Below, in pieces: positions 23,916 to 35,947 of a stretch of 64,000 bases of DNA (its first letter is position 1; the number at the start of each line of letters is the position of its first letter). The translations under genes were made by a program, and so were the position numbers. The stretch spans positions 7,544,850-7,608,849 of the forward strand of contig CM034113.1 of the NCBI GenBank assembly GCA_019914945.1. Direction: 5' to 3'. The stretch is from Typha latifolia. Taxonomy: Eukaryota; Streptophyta; Magnoliopsida; Poales; Typhaceae. The notes under the pieces were generated by a model that saw only the letters and a program-made list of their open reading frames with translations, searched no databases and was not told the DNA's origin.

Positions 23916-26680
23916 TACTAATTATTTGATCTAAGTATAATGATTAGTTTGGATGAGGATTTATCTGAGGATTGATAGAAATTTTTTTATTTGTTATTGT
24001 TTGTTGCTGCTGGTTGTTTACAGGAATCCAAGCATTTGAAATCATGGCAATTGCTGCTGTGGGGAACAATCTGATCACATATGTGTTCAATGAGATGCAC
24101 TTCCCCCTGTCGAAATCGGCAAACGTCGTGACCAACTTCATAGGGACTATCTTCCTCTTGTCTCTGGTTGGTGGCTTCCTCTCAGATTCTTACCTGGGGA
24201 GCTTCTGGACTATGCTCATCTTTGGATTTGTGGAGCTCTCTGTAAGTCTTGTGTTCTTCTTCTTCCAAGGCTTTATTCCTACACTATTTCTTCTTCTTGT
24301 TGTTGTTTTTTGACATGTTTGGTTGTTTGTATTGGATTTCATCAGGGATTTATACTACTATCAGTTCAGGCGAGTCTTCGCCAACTGAGACCGCCTCAAT
24401 GCAACATGATGTCCAATGTAGAGCACTGCGAGGAGGCTGAAGGATTCAAGGCCACCATATTCTTCATTGCCCTCTACTTGGTTGCCTTAGGGAGTGGCTG
24501 CCTAAAGCCTAACATGATTGCTCATGGTGCAGACCAGTTCAGAAAGGATGAGCCTAATCAGTCGAAGAGGCTTTCGACATACTTCAACTCTGCCTACTTC
24601 AGCTTCTGCGTCGGCGAGCTCATAGCTCTCACTGTACTAATTTGGGTCCAGACCAAGTCTGGCATGGCTGTCGGTTTTGGTGTATCAGCAGTTGCCATGG
24701 TGATGGCTCTCACTAGTTTAATTTGTGGTGTGTGCTTCTACAGGAATAAGCCTCCTCAGGGCAGCATCTTTACTCCAATTGCAAGAGTAAGATTTCATCA
24801 CTTTATTCCTCTGTGTAGCTATGACTTGGATTGATTTATCTGGCATATATTCTGGTGAAAAGTGCAACAGATAATGCCACGAAGATTGCACTTTCCTTTG
24901 GTAAGTCATTATATTTTCATGAGAACTGCACACTGAGGATTGTTTCAACTTTCAAGTGCTTATGTGTGAAGATAATTGTCTGCTTATAATTTATGGTACT
25001 AATTGAACAATAACTCTCCTTCTAGTCTACTCTGAGTTGTAGACTGTAGAGTGGACAAATCTTCCTTCTTTCAGCTCAGCTTTTTATTAATGTCAATGAA
25101 GACATAACAGTTGGTTAGTGCTTATGACAGTTCTTGGCAGCGTGCATATTAGATTGCAATTAATTTTGTTAGACTATGTTGACTTGTATTTGCTCAGCTT
25201 CCATGCTAGTGATTAAATTTCCCATGACTAACATAGCGAACATCATGAGCGAGATCCCGCCTTTTTTTGTTCTTATATGAATTAAGGATAAAATTTTCCT
25301 CTATAATTTATACTATGATGAATATTTTTCAATGCGCAAAACAGTTGGATAACTATTAATTAGAGCCATCCTTGTATTCTACTGAGTAGTATCTGTGCCA
25401 ATGGAGATTTGTATCAAAATTATCAGACTAGTAATTTGGCATGGTTTGTATGTTGCTGAATCAACTAGTAGTCTGAAACAGTGCAAAAGAATAAATACAT
25501 ATTGTGTCTAATTTGATTTGATCTTAAAATAATTGCAGGTATTTGTTGCTGCAATTACTAAGAGGAAGCAAGTATGCCCATCTAGTTCTGAAATGCTGCA
25601 ACACAGCCAGAACAATTTACCGAGCCATGTAATCGTTAACGTTTCTGAACCGCCTTCTCGTGTCAGAAACATTCGACATACCGATAAATTCAGGTTAGCA
25701 TCTCTGTCTACCGTAAATCCTATGAACGCGACAAATTTCTTCGTTACTAGTGCAAGTAAAATTAAAATATGCTTCATGAATTTTGCTATGGATTTAGGTT
25801 CTTGGACAAGGCATGCATCAAAGTTCAGGATGGGACTAACATGAAGGAGAGCCCATGGAGGCTATGCACTGAGACACAAGTAGAGCAAGTGAAGATACTC
25901 CTCTCAGTGATACCTATCTTTGCCTGCACCATAATCTTCAACACAATCCTAGCTCAGCTCCAGACATTCTCAGTGCAGCAAGGGAGCTCCATGAACACCC
26001 AACTCACCAAATCTTTTCAAATTCCCCCTGCTTCCCTCCAAGCCATCCCTTACATAATGCTCATAGTTCTTGTCCCTGCCTATGAAGTAGGATTTGTGCC
26101 TCTGGCGCGAAGGATCACCGGTAGGGAATCCGGTATCACCCCTCTGCAACGCATCGGTGTTGGGCTGTTCACGGTCACCTTCTCGATGGTCGCAGCGGCG
26201 CTCGTCGAGAAGAAGAGGAGGGATGTGGCTCTTGAGTCAGACAAGCTCATAACCATCTTCTGGATAGCACCACAGTTCCTCATATTTGGGCTCTCAGAGA
26301 TGTTCACTGCTGTGGGTCTCATTGAATTCTTCTACAAGCAGTCATTGGCTGGCATGCAATCTTTCCTAACTTCCATGACATACTGCTCCTACTCATTTGG
26401 ATTCTTCCTCAGCTCCCTCCTTGTCTCATTGGTGAACAAGATCACTTCTAGCTCATCAAAGGGTGGCTGGCTCACTGACAATGATCTGAACAAGGACAAA
26501 TTAGATCTCTTCTATTGGCTCTTGGCAGCCATGAGCCTTCTCAACTTCTTCAACTACCTCTTCTGGTCAAGATGGTACTCCTACAACACCTCAACCAATC
26601 AAACAGATGCTCTCAGTGGTGATCAGCAAGAGCAACTCAGCTCCTCCAAGCATGTTGAAACTGAGAATATACTCCTGTGA
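23715..26680 (+). CDS. NPF4.1: NRT1/PTR family transporter, NPF4 clade (607 aa)
   Basis: Five exons join in frame: 23715-23841, 24024-24241, 24346-24786, 25539-25693 and 25798-26680. The product is a 12-helix major-facilitator protein of the plasma membrane. NPF4 members move nitrate, abscisic acid or gibberellin depending on the protein; from memory this one most resembles NPF4.1/AIT3 and NPF4.2. Clade features: VDWRGKPS and HGGMRAA before helix 1, then GIQAFEIMAIAAVGNNLITY in helix 1; SGCLKPNMIAHGADQF in the helix 4-5 region; the conserved FSVQQGSSMNT, IPPASLQAIPY and GLIEFFYKQS; and DLFYWLLA near the last helix. The ExxER proton-coupling motif of helix 1 is not present: the matching stretch reads FEIMAIA. 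A loop of about 90 residues between helices 6 and 7 is Ser/Arg-rich. A (TC)35 tract begins at the first splice donor. A second ATG lies two codons in. Substrate is not predictable from sequence. Confidence 0.93.
23843..23912 (+). repeat. (TC)35 microsatellite at NPF4 splice donor
   Basis: The run begins with the T of the GT donor of intron 1 (23842-23843) and fills the first 70 nt of the 182-nt intron. The donor therefore reads CTAG|GTCTCTCT, lacking the usual purines at +3 and +4 and G at +5. Confidence 0.9.
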
Positions 26681-27600
26681 CAAGGCATAATTAAAAATCC
26701 ACCACCCTCCCCTTTTTTAACATTTTTTTTTCCTTCTCTTGACCTTGTATTAAAAGAATCAAAAGTTCTAGAAATGATAATTATGAAAAAAAAAACCCAT
26801 ATATTTCTCTTACTTATAGAAGAACGGCGGTTTTTATATTTTATATTCTAATAACAACAAAACAAGTTAGGTCTATTTCCATCTCTTTCACATCCTAATT
26901 CTTTCTTTTTTTTTAATTTTTTTGTTGTTGTTGTGTGAAGTTGATGTAGTGGAAGGGAACTTTTCTTTAGGCAGTTAAGAAGGGTCCACATAGGGATGCA
27001 TCATGCATCATGCATCATGGGGGGGATGAATGGATGAGTAACCCCAACCCCACCATGGTGGTGGGTGGAGAAAGGCTCCAATTTCTTTGTCTTTGTCACT
27101 TTTTAATCATAGACATGTCACATAACATGCCTCTCCCTGGAGTCATGCCATTCCATAAAGATAGATGAAACTAGTGTTCCATCTTTCCATAAAGAGTATT
27201 TGCTAGTGAAAACCCCCAGTGGGCCTGTTTAGCTTTTGTGTGAAAGCTGCATATTCTAACCACCTGGAGATGCAATAGATAGGGCCAGGTCTTATTTTCT
27301 TCTGAAAGGTGCTTCTCTAGTGGTCTAAGTTTAAATGGCATCTTAGGGAAAAAGAATGATGGCAGTTTTGATACAAGAAGGTTGCCAGAGAACTAATTCC
27401 AAAAGGAAAAAGTAAAAAGTAAAAGAGGGAGAAGGATTCTCGAGTTTAGATATTAATTCCTACTGTCTGGGAATTGTTCAGACCTAATGAGCATGATATT
27501 TGTGGAGATTAATGCTATAGTTAAGAAAGTAAATTTATATGTAAAAATCCGCGTTGGTCGTTAGAAAGTAGAGTTTAATGAAATTACTCGAGTTTAGGAA
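26681..27600. other. Intergenic, NPF4 3' flank
   Basis: No gene seen. It has a TRIM LTR remnant at about 26812-26853, a short ATGCATC repeat near 26998-27018 and a G run just after it. The rest is plain AT-rich sequence. Confidence 0.6.
26812..26853 (-). mobile_element. TRIM-like LTR remnant
   Basis: The - strand reads TATTAGAATATAAAATATAA and then CCGCCGTTCTTCTAT, matching the first half of the LTRs at 8344-8628. There is no primer site or partner LTR. Confidence 0.45.
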
Positions 27601-29960
27601 AAATTACCAACTGTTCCCATCTCATTTCTTTTCTACGTGATTCCATTGCTTGTGGATCCTTGCGGTCGGCAAAGGTTGCGTCATGCCTTTATTCTACGAT
27701 CTGGGTCGGAGTTGAATTTGGTTTTGTGCAACGATCTCCTTCATTTGTATCGGATTTGTGGTTTAGAGCGACATGCACTTCACCTTTTTGATGTAATGCC
27801 TGCGAGGGATGTGGTTTCATGGAACACTATGGTTACTGGGTTTGTCGGGTCTGGATTATTCCCAAGTGGGTTTTACTTCTTCTGCCAGATGATGTGGGCT
27901 GGAATCCGGCCGACCCAGGCGAGTTTCGTGTCCTTCGTTGTTGCTTCAGCTAAGTTGGGCGACTCCAAATATCTACGGCAAGTTCATGGCCTCATTTTGT
28001 GTTCTGGGTTTTTGATAGATCGTTGTGTTGGGAATGCGTTGTTGAAGGGTTTTCTGTTGATTCTGAAGGAGTTGAGGAATTTCAGAAATTGTGGGAGGAA
28101 ATGTGCAATTTTGATGATGCTTCAGTTGAGATATTGTTGAGGGGTTACTCCCAACAACGATTGTTCAATGATGCTTCTAAGTAGTTTACATATTGTTGCC
28201 AAGTTGGTGTAACTTTCAGCTTCTATGCAGTTTCTAGCTTAATGAGTTTGCGCAGATCATCTGATTTGAACGATTTTGCAATCCAGCTCCATGACTACGT
28301 TATTAAGGTTGGTTTGGAGACAGGACATTTCTGTGGTTAATTCACTTATCACTATGTACTCGAAATTTGATAGTTTGGATGATGCACAGAATTTGCTTAA
28401 TTGGTCTAAATCATGGGATATCGTTACATGGAACTATTTGATTAGTGATGAGCTCTCTGTCTTGTTGTGTAGCCCTTACTATTACTGAGAATGCAAAGAG
28501 CGTGCATGTTCAGATATTGAAATTGAGAGAACATGTTGATCAAGGGACTGATAATATTATCCTGACAATATATTGTAAAAGTATGGGTTTGGAGGATGCG
28601 AAGAATGTACTTCGATGCATGGAACTCAGGGATGGGATATCATTCAATCTGATGATGAATTTATATAGAAATATTGGCATGTATGAGGAGTCAGTCGAGC
28701 TCTTCATCCAGGACTAATTAGAGGGATATTGGGTGGATGAAGTAATGCTGTCAAGTGCCATTTGTAGCTGTTCAAACCTCCATTGTCTATAATTAGGGGA
28801 ACAAATTCATGGGTCTGTTGTAAAAGCTGGTTTTGAAAAAGTTCCTCACTCGACCAACTCTCTACTTGAGATGTATTCTCACAGTGGTGAAGTAAAAGAA
28901 ATGGAGAAGATTTTTTATGAAATTGAGAAACCAGATCTTTTCTCATGGAACACATTGCTTATGTGTTTTGCTCATTCTGGATTATGTAACATTGTCTCAA
29001 ATTTGGCAGAAAAAATGAAAGAATCAGGAATTGAGCCCAATGAATACTCATATTCAGCTTTACTAGATAGATGTAGTTCTGCTGGTATATTATTTATTGG
29101 CAAGCAATTTCATGCCCGGGTTAACCGTTGAAACAGCTCTTGTAAATTCCTTAATCACAATGTACTCCAATTGTCAAGTGATGGAGGATGCTTTTGCAAT
29201 GTTTGAAGACACCTCTTCCCCTGATAACATCTCGTGGAATGCTATGGTTTCAGGATGCACAGAATGGGCTTGCTGAAGAATCTGTGAAGTTTTACATAAT
29301 TATGAATAGAAACGACATTGAAGTTAATCATATAATCTATGCAAGCATTTGCTTGGCTTGTGCAACACTCTCAGAGATCAAGTCGGGATCTCAATTTCAT
29401 GCTCATGTCATCAAAAGAGCATGTGAACAGATGCGGCACTTTTCAACTCGCTCATAACCATGTATTGGTAAGTGTGGTCACATTCATGGATCTGCCAAGA
29501 TATTTCACACAATTGCACGTAAAGATGTTATCACATGGAACTCTTTAATTTGTGCTTATGCCCATAATGATCATGTGACAGATGCGATTAAAGTATTTGA
29601 ACAAATGACAATTGTGGGATTCAAATCTAACAATGTCATTTGTTTGTGTCCTCTCTGCTTGTAGCCATACAGGCTTGGTGTTGGAAGCTTGGAATTATTT
29701 TAAATCCATGCATGCAGATTATAGCATTGTTCCATGTGAGGAGCACTAATTTTGCATGGTTGACACACTATGTCGAGTGGAATATTACGAGAAACAAAGA
29801 GTTTGATTGAGAGCATGCCTTTTGATCCCTGTTCACTAGTTTGGTAGATACTGCTAAATGCATGCAAAGAAAATGGAGAATCTCAATCTTGCTGAGATTG
29901 CTGCAAAAAGAACTATTTTGTTCAGATGGCGTTTCAATTTATCAGAGCCAAGTTCCACCA
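27601..29960 (+). pseudogene. Decayed PLS-type pentatricopeptide repeat gene
   Basis: Translating the + strand gives PPR repeat signatures nearly end to end, but only by switching frame several times. Fragments include PARDVVSWNTMVTGFVGSGL, DIVTWNYLIS, KPDLFSWNTLLMCFAHSGLC, PDNISWNAMVSG and RKDVITWNSLICAYAHND, with SLITMYSK-type helices between them. In-frame stops occur for example at about 28182, 28485, 28715 and 29130. No ATG opens the first block; its long frame from 27637 starts with GTG. The end (about 29750-29930) resembles the E-motif region after the repeats, also with stops, and no DYW domain follows. Intact relatives are intron-poor organellar RNA-binding proteins used in RNA editing or processing. 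So many lesions make a working product very unlikely. Confidence 0.85.
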
Positions 29961-31028
29961 GTTCTTTCACATGACTAATGATCCAGCAATTCAGGTATGG
30001 TCTGGTAGTCTGGTACTACCATCAGAAGTTCTATTGCTTCTGAAACTGCGAATTAGTGAAAATAAGAAGAAATTCACTTAATGGAGATTGATAGAAATTC
30101 GCTCGACACTAAGACGCATTTTAGCAAGCTGTTTATCGCCGTTTTTTTTGCATCAACAAGCTTGATATCCATGTAATGTTTGATTTTGCAGATATGTTCA
30201 GCAATCTGGAATCATTATAACAGATGAAAGGAGGAAGTAGAACACAATGATACTTGCAGAGATGACCTTGCAATTCAAGTGGTGGCTGAGGATGGTGATT
30301 ACAGTAAGCATCCAGATTTAGATTTACTATGTTATGCATTTGACTACGCAACAACAAGATTCCAATCCATGCAGGCAATATTTTGAGTTCCACTAACCAT
30401 ATGTCATTGCAAGAACACAGAGTAACCCCTGAATTCAGAAGCTCTGAGCATTATTATATAACTGGATATCTCATTGCTGGTGCCAAATCCTGTCCATTTT
30501 CTAATCAACAAAACAGAGAGAAAAAATCTAGTCCATTTGGTTCAATGTGTGCAAAGATGCAATACACAATACATGTACATATACTACTATATGCGGATTT
30601 GTTATCCAGGTTAGTATTTCTTTCTTTCTTTTTTAGGCTGTACAATGTAAAATAATTAATAAATAATTCTTTTGGATTTTTTTTCGGATTAGTAATATAT
30701 ATAAAAAGTAAGGGAAATTTATCAATAACACCGTACATTTTGTCCTTGTTATTATTATTAACTCCCTTAGAATATTAATATTTATCTTGGATCCTTCCAT
30801 TTTACTTAAAATGTCTCAAAAATACTTCATCATAGATAAAAATAATCTTAATATCTTTGAATAAGTTTTTTAAGTTAAAATAAAAATAAATGGAGAACTA
30901 GATTTTAATGTCAAATAGGGAGTATTTTAGGAGTAATATAATATTTTCTATTCTATTAGTCATTGATAGAGTAAAATTAACTTGTTTATGAATATAGCGA
31001 TCGAATGATAAATATTTATATGATAAGA
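29961..31028. other. Intergenic, PPR pseudogene to NSRP1
   Basis: No gene seen. About 30713-30850 begins GGGAAATTTATCAATAACA and contains TCTCAAAAATACT; a related sequence lies at about 44891-45020, so this is probably a dispersed AT-rich element. The right end is the NSRP1 promoter region. Confidence 0.5.
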
Positions 31029-31036
31029 TATAAATA
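31029..31036 (+). promoter_or_regulatory. Candidate TATA box of the NSRP1 homologue
   Basis: TATAAATA about 205 nt before the ATG at 31241. The sequence between is GC-richer and CT-rich, like a plant leader. Motif-only support. Confidence 0.3.
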
Positions 31037-31240
31037 TTAGGAGTGGAACCTGGTCGGATCAAACATTATCCGACCCGTTTCGCTCTCGTACTCCTCCCTT
31101 GCGGGTCGGAGTCTAGGGTTGTCTGAATCCGACCCGGGATTTGTACTGTTCAATCGTATTAACGTTGTCACCCCAAGAGTTGCTTCCTTTCCCCTCTTCC
31201 TCCCTCTCGAATCTTTGCTTCGCGAAGCCTAGGGTTAGGA

Positions 31241-32808
31241 ATGAAGAAGTACGGACTCCAGCTTCGGATCCCGCCGTCGCAGTCGAAGCCGGCGGCGGCT
31301 CGGCCTCCTCCTCCGCCGCCGGCCTTCGCGTTCGGCGGAGACGACGACGACGACGTGGAGAAGGAGATTTCTCGCCAGGCCTCCAAGAATAAGGCCCTTA
31401 AGAAGGTAAAAGCCCTAATTTTTTTTCCCCCTCTTAACTGTTCGTGCTTCGAAAGCCCTAAATTTTTTATTTTGGCGCAAGAATAGGTTGAGGAGCAGTA
31501 CGCGAAGGCGCTGAAGGAGGACCCCTCGGTTTTTGACTACGATGGGGTTTACGATGAGATGAAGGAGAAGATTTCCCGCCCCAAGACCCAGGATCGCGCA
31601 GAGAGGAAGGTTAGTTGTTTCTTTGTTTTCGTCCTCAAATTTTTTTGTACATCTACCGCTAATTAGATTTGTGTTGAATGTTCTTATTGGTTTGATGAAC
31701 TTGTTTTATGTTTTTGGGTATTTCTTTAGGAGCTTATTAAGGAAAGGAGAAAAAAAATCAATGCGTGTAAGTAGGGGGTGTAAATGAGCTGAGCTTGAGC
31801 GAGCTAAGCCCAGCTCGGCTCAATAGCATTATTTTCTCAGCTCGAAATCGGCTTGAGCTCGAGACGAGCTAGATAAGTCTAGCTCAGCTCGATAGCTCGA
31901 TTAATCATGGGGTTGATCGATCTAGGCTCCTCCATGTACCCAATCACGCCATGGCGTTCGTCGCCGATTGCATCTGGAGCTTGATGGAGCCTGTGGTCCA
32001 AAACATTTTGGCAACATAAGAAGGTGACATCATGCATCTTCTTGGAGAAGAACTATAAGACTTATCCGAGAAAGAGGATGATCTCAATTAGAATCCGAGC
32101 CTGCAAAAGAGGAGATCATACTATAAACTATGGACTCTCACCTTAGTTGTGTTACCATGATCAAAATAGTTGTGATCCCCAACTGATGTTGGTAGACCAA
32201 CCAAACAATCTTGAGGTCTTAGAGAATTTGCTTCTTTGCCTCTGTTTGGTAAGGAACTCGGCTATTGTCTTAGAGAAGTCAAAAGTCCTTGACATGCATT
32301 TGTTTTCATACTTTGTAATTTCTATAATTTTGACGGAAGAAATTGTAACTGGCAATATAAAGGAGGAGGAGAAGGTAGAAGATAGGGGGCAAAGAAGATG
32401 CAACAGAGAACACTATATAAAAATGAAGCCGAAGAGATCCAAGAAAATTTCACTGTCTTGCACACTAAGTATGACTACCTGCCCCAGTGCTTCTTCAGCC
32501 TCAGCCGTAACCCTCTCAAGCAATTCCATGCTGACAAGCACAGTCTCTGATAAGCTCGACAAGGGCGAAAAGCTAATAGAGAGGAAGAATAGCTTTACTG
32601 TCTTACCCACAAGCCATGTGCCACTCTTGTGAAGCCCTTGGATGTGAGGAAACACCTGGTTTGCCAGAAGGCAAGATAGCGATGAGAGGATTTGAGGGCG
32701 AGTCCATAAGAATGAGAGTGGTGAGATGAGTTTTTGGAGTGCGACATGCTTAGGGATTTAAGAAATTAGTTGGATCTATGATCCAATGGCTCTTAATAAC
32801 TCAAACTA

Positions 32809-32846
<38 letters not shown>

Positions 32847-35149
32847 GCTAACTGAGTCGAGCTTGAGTGAGTCGAGTGTGGCTCGACTCGGCTTGAGCCT
32901 GACGAGTCAATAAGCTTTTTGACAGCCCTACGTGTAAGACCACTTTCACTGTTGTACTTGCTCATGTTGTAACTTGAGTTTTAGTAATATTTGGTGTGTA
33001 CAACTGTTAATTGGGGACATTTGGCAATTGGCGTGCATGAGTTATTTGGTATTCCACTTGTTCAATATATGAAGACAAGAAGTAAGGAGCGAATGTGATT
33101 GGATCTTGCTGTGGGGATGATTAGGTAATCCTTTAGATGTGAATAATTTTGTAAGAGAACAACTTATTGAAGAGGACAGGACAACCGGTCGCAGAATAGA
33201 GACTTGAACATAGTTATTAACCTGATATCAAAATATATTCATTTGTTGTTTGGTCTCTGAAGAATTTTGGTAACTCAGAAGCGTCATATCCTTATAGATG
33301 GGTTTTGTGAAATAAAATGGACAACAGAGTTGGTGGAGATAAGTTTTACAGACTGGTTTATTTATGCTAGGTTTTAAATCATGCTGACCTGTTTTTATAA
33401 CAAAAGCAGACTTTTCTAGTATGTCTCTCAGACTTGTATTTTATAATCTTTAATTTTGGATTCTATCTGGTCATTTCATCTTTGTTGTATCCCGAGTTCT
33501 CATATTGAGCATTTCTTCTGTTCTCATGCATTTAATTTTTATTTGAGTGTTTATGTTCAACATTGTGTAAATTTTCTTCATATGTAAGGATCTTAAGTGA
33601 TTTTTGACAGCATCCTTTTATTCTTCATTTCAGTCAAAATACATTGAGGTGCTTATGGATAAAGCAAAAGAACGTGAGCGTGAACATGAGATAGTATATG
33701 AGAGAAAATTGCTAAAAGAGAGAAGCAAGGAAGATCACCTCTTTGCGGAGAAAGAGAAGTTCGTCACGAGTGCCTACAAAAAGAAGCTTGCTGAACAGGC
33801 AAAATGGTTGGAAGAAGAGAGGCTGCGACAACTTCGTGAGGAAAAGGAAGATGTAAGTGGTTCAAGGAAATTTTCTTGTCATTATCTTATATCTTATGCA
33901 TTATCTGTCATGTACTAATTGGCTAACTGAATTGTTTCCGTGAATATTCATGTAACTGAATTGCTTAGAGTTGATATTTACGTATAACAATCAGCATAGT
34001 AATAGAATTGCTATAGTAAGAAATATTCAGGTTTTTCTTGTTGAAAATAGAAGAAAATCATGCAGCCTAATGCAAATACTAGTTTTGGATGCCATTGTTA
34101 AGTGCATGCTTTCAATTTTAGTGTACATAGATCCAGCAATAACTAGGGAGTCTTGTGCATATTGACTAGTTGTTTTGCAATGACAGTTTTGAAATGAGAT
34201 TTGAATAAATAAATGGTGCGTGAGCGTTGATATTATATATATGTTGATTTCCCACACTTTCATTCTACTAGATTCATTTCCGAGAAGGCGAGGGAAGAAA
34301 GGTCGTGCTTACATATACATATAGTTGTTTATTTTTATTTTTGTAGTTTGTTTATACTGATTAGTCAATTGTGCTTAAAGAGTATATTACATACTGTGTG
34401 GTGTTTAAACTGGTCCTTAACTTGCATTTCTTGCTACGTGTTAACTCCAGAGACAAGTAGCTGTTGCATAACTTGTCTCTTTATCACAACCCTGTTTCTA
34501 AAATAGTGCAATATAAACTAGTCTTTTTTTCTCGGAACCATAAACATCTTGTGAGACCATCTTAGCAAGTAGGGAGTAATTTCCATCTTGCACTTGTATA
34601 TAGTATAAATTTTGCTCTCTCTATGTTTTGCATGCATGTACTTGTTCTACCTTTTTTGTTATAATCCCTTTTATGTAGCTAAGAGTGATGTCTCTCCTAT
34701 TTTCAATTTCTCTAACTAAAATATATTTGTCATTCAAGGTAACTAAGAAGAGCGACTTGAGCGAGTTCTACTTTAGCCTCAACAAGAATGTTGCTTTTGG
34801 TGCACGGACGGAAGAGGGCAGAAAGCCTAGGAATCATGAACGAGCGCATGAAAGCAGCCAAGAAGCTGAAGCTAGCACGTCAACATCTAAAGCATCTGCA
34901 CGCTCACCTCAAAAGAGAGAGGAAGCTGACACAAAACCTGAGAGCTCTGACCATGCTCGGAAAGGTTCTGAAGATGTGGTTCTAACCACAACGGAGGTGC
35001 CCACGGTGGTGAACATCTCTTCAGAAGACAAACAGGCTGCAGAACCATCCGCGATTCAGATAACACCCGAACACTATAAGAGAAGTGATGATGCCTTAGC
35101 TGCAGCCCGAGAACGGTTTCTGGCCCGCAAGAGAGCAAGAGAACAATAA
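31241..35149 (+). CDS. NSRP1: NSRP1/CCDC55-like nuclear speckle splicing regulator (DUF2040, 305 aa)
   Basis: Five exons join in frame: 31241-31405, 31487-31609, 33634-33852 and 34739-35149 make up the CDS as four coding blocks, with a total of 918 nt. The product matches the nuclear speckle splicing regulatory protein 1 family; the animal protein regulates alternative splice-site choice, and the plant role is inferred. Visible family stretches: the start MKKYGLQLRIPPSQSK with a proline run; VEKEISRQASKNKALKK; EEQYAKALKEDPSVFDYDGV; then a highly charged predicted coiled coil with REHEIVYERKLLKER, LFAEKEKFVTSAYKKKL and WLEEERLRQLREEKEDVTKK; and DLSEFYFSLNKNVAFGAR. The tail is a disordered Ser/Glu-rich region ending in AARERFLARKRAREQ, a basic nuclear-type C-terminus. 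The third intron, about 2 kb, carries a hAT-like insertion. The last acceptor is an unusual CAAG rather than CAG or TAG context. Intact gene. Confidence 0.92.
31772..32930. mobile_element. hAT-like non-autonomous transposon (1,159 bp) in an NSRP1 intron
   Basis: It is flanked by a perfect 8-bp duplication, CGTGTAAG, at 31764-31771 and 32931-32938, the hAT signature length. The ends form an imperfect terminal inverted repeat: TAGGGGGTGTAAATGAGC against TAGGGCTGTCAAAAAGC on the other strand. Subterminal GAGCTCGAGC-like repeats are present at both ends. There is no transposase. The interior at about 31951-32140 reads like a degraded gene fragment with stops, starting MAFVADCIWSLMEPVVQNIL. A (TA)n tract lies at about 32812-32842. 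Confidence 0.85.
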
Positions 35150-35947
35150 TGAAAAAGGACATTCTTGTAATGTTATGCTATCTCCTAATATTCTTTCATG
35201 CTTAATAGTTGTGTGTACAATACTTTGATCTTGTCTCTCTTCTTACTATCATGCTAAATTGTAGGGTATCTGATTCATTTAAACAGAGAACATGTCACCT
35301 TGCCCTTGCAAAGCTATTCTGCTACTCTTGTGTTTTTTTTTTTTGGTGGAGAAACTATTATTTGTCACCATAATTGTTGGCAAGTTGTTGACTTGTGTGA
35401 GTAAGCTCATCATCTCTTGCCCACTTGATATGTGAACTGTGATATTAAACTGCAAGCAGATAAATGAATAAAAGCTTGGAGATCTTCTTGATAATCTTAA
35501 TCGTAAGCTGGACTGGAGACAACATCTGAGAAATAAATACCTTTCTATCAATCCATGAAACTAGCCTTAAAAAGTATGTAAATATTTCGCACAAATTCTA
35601 ACTTCCAATGGGCTTTGTTTTATCCAAAATCTAGTCATCGCAGGCCTATGCTTACCAAGCATGATACGACATGAGAGGTATTTATGGATCATCACATCTT
35701 CCTAACACGAGCAAAACAAAAATTTATAAGACATAAGAACTGATCACCAAATCTCCATATTAAACAAAATAAAGTAGTCTCTTCTAACTTTGGCAATATG
35801 GTTAGAGGAGACGTCCTCACGTTGCTCGACGTTTTGCTTGACCCAAAGGCTAAACTGGTGACCAGCCCCTGGTCTTCACCAGCCCAAAGTCCCCCAGTTT
35901 GGAGAAACCGGTAGCCCCACTGGTATCCCCCATCCCCTGGTTTTACC
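35150..35947. other. Intergenic, NSRP1 3' flank
   Basis: It includes the NSRP1 3' untranslated region. About 35800-35945 is GC-richer (with CCAGCCC and CCCCTGG motifs) but holds no frame I can support. Otherwise nothing recognised. Confidence 0.5.

Noticed and set aside
31731..31767. Exon-like block after the second NSRP1 exon (acceptor TTTAG, frame ELIKERRKK, donor-like GTAAGT)
   Set aside because: Family members join AERK directly to the block beginning YIEVLMDKAK; the apparent donor is partly made by the transposon target duplication.
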